A DNA stretch of 52,000 bases from Cristatella mucedo (taxonomy: Eukaryota; Bryozoa; Phylactolaemata; Cristatellidae), in assembly GCA_009760855.2 (NCBI GenBank), contig WPIO01000021.1:1739001-1791000 (forward strand), written 5' to 3'. Of this stretch, positions 45,171 to 52,000 are shown piece after piece. The stretch's first letter is position 1. Each line of letters opens with the position of its first letter. A program made the position numbers and the translations under genes. The notes under the pieces are model-generated. The model did no database searches. It saw only the letters and a list, made by a program, of their open reading frames with translations, and was not told where the DNA came from.

Positions 45171-45675
45171 CTGCTCGAGCATTTCATTTGCTTCGCTTTG
45201 GGTATTGCAGCTGGTGAGTGCGGAGCTTAATGTTTGGACTTATTCACAAAGTTGACGTTGGCTAAATTGTATTCTCGTGCCACGTATTCGTCAAGCATTT
45301 GAATCGGAAAATGCATCAACTGTATATATGTATATACTACGCATGTATGTATAAATATATGTATTTACTTATTTATGTATTTGTACTTACTTACAGGTGT
45401 GCTGGTGCATGTCTAAAACGTCGCGAAGTTACCTTTGCGAGTACAAAAAGTTGAGCACATTCGCCTACGCGAAGCTCATCCAGCGCTGGCAGTTCACATC
45501 GGTCGCACTCTCGCCATAAACCATCAGCACTGGCCGCACGTGACGTTCGTGCGGCCTGAGCCAACGGTGACGCCGCCTTGGCACTGCATGTTCCTATTTT
45601 CGGTCACATCAACGACGGTCAATTCTCCACGTAGCGGTTAGCATACTCGCGGCTGAATGGCCGCGAAGAGTCCTC

Positions 45676-51616
<5,941 letters not shown>

Positions 51617-51620
51617 CTGT

Positions 51621-51704
51621 AATAATAATAAAAATAAAAATGCACTTGATAAAGCGCCCTCTGAGAACTCAATCTCTTTATTGGCGCTTTACATTTGCTG
51701 CAAC
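51621..51704 (-). mobile_element. LINE family A 3' tail abutting a splice acceptor
   Basis: The minus strand reads GCAGCAAATGTAAAGCGCCA, then AAGAGATTGAGTTCTCAGAG, GGCGCTTTATCAAGTGCATT, then T-rich sequence, then TTATTATTACAG into exon 1. The LINE piece is about 85 bp long. Confidence 0.85.
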
Positions 51705-52000
51705 AAGGTAATTTTATCGATTTTATTGCTGTGCACGACAGCTGGTTTTATTAAAGCTTGACAGCACTAGAGAAATGTCTAAGTAAAATACTCTAACACA
51801 ATGGTTGTGACCAAAAGAGCTTTAGAAATGCACAACACTGTTTGGACAGCTTCATCTATGCTGAACTAGTGGCTGCAAAAACAGAAACAACCTCGTGTTT
51901 TGTACAGAACCAGCCACTGAGGACGTTAAGGGTCTTTGTAAACAAATCTAAATTCATGCTACTAGTTGGCTGAAAGAGTCGAGGCAATTTTGCCTCATGA

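Noticed and set aside
45435-45641. 68-codon + strand frame beside the STPG1-like 3' end
   Set aside because: No homology or splice support, and it overlaps the probable 3' UTR on the opposite strand.

Overview
The window is nuclear DNA of a multicellular animal. Three protein-coding loci can be read, and two of them are spread over small exons with GT-AG introns. Most of the rest is non-LTR retrotransposon debris, tRNA-derived SINEs, microsatellites and unique non-coding DNA. A sperm-tail PG-rich repeat gene, a neurensin homologue and CR1/L2-type LINEs together point to a bilaterian, probably an invertebrate because the neurensin is much expanded relative to the vertebrate form. I cannot name the species.

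Layout. At 1-388 lie the last two exons of a lipocalin-like gene (+). From 0.4 to 20.5 kb the DNA is of moderate GC content and full of transposable-element remains. These are two LINE families, of which family A has a TTA-repeat tail and family B an ATTAC-repeat tail, plus a solo LTR with a clean 4-bp target duplication, a second probable solo LTR, a deleted pogo-type DNA transposon and tRNA-SINEs. The best LINE is a family B copy at 17.2-19.55 kb with a nearly whole reverse transcriptase but several frameshifts. From about 20.7 to 40 kb the sequence becomes GC- and CpG-rich. It carries many long but compositionally trivial open frames, several perfect inverted repeats with tiny loops, and an 830-bp purine-biased compound microsatellite at 35.9-36.8 kb. 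Its one recognisable gene is an intronless-CDS neurensin-like membrane protein at 38590-39510 (+).

From 40 to 52 kb the DNA is again repeat-rich. The minus strand carries the last six coding exons of an STPG1-like gene (51616 down to 45676). All six join in frame into 273 residues with seven PG-rich repeats and a stop; upstream exons lie beyond the right edge. Its introns hold LINE and SINE fragments, and one LINE tail directly forms the pyrimidine-rich part of a splice acceptor.

The genes are independent eukaryotic transcription units, with no operon and no evident shared pathway. The mobile elements are related: the commonest SINE family ends in the same sequence as LINE family A, which suggests it used that LINE's machinery. 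I found no convincing novel multi-gene system. The most unusual signals are the LINE-built splice acceptor, the expanded neurensin, the cluster of perfect hairpins and a set of repeated CAAGATGGCGC boxes at 17.03-17.21 kb.
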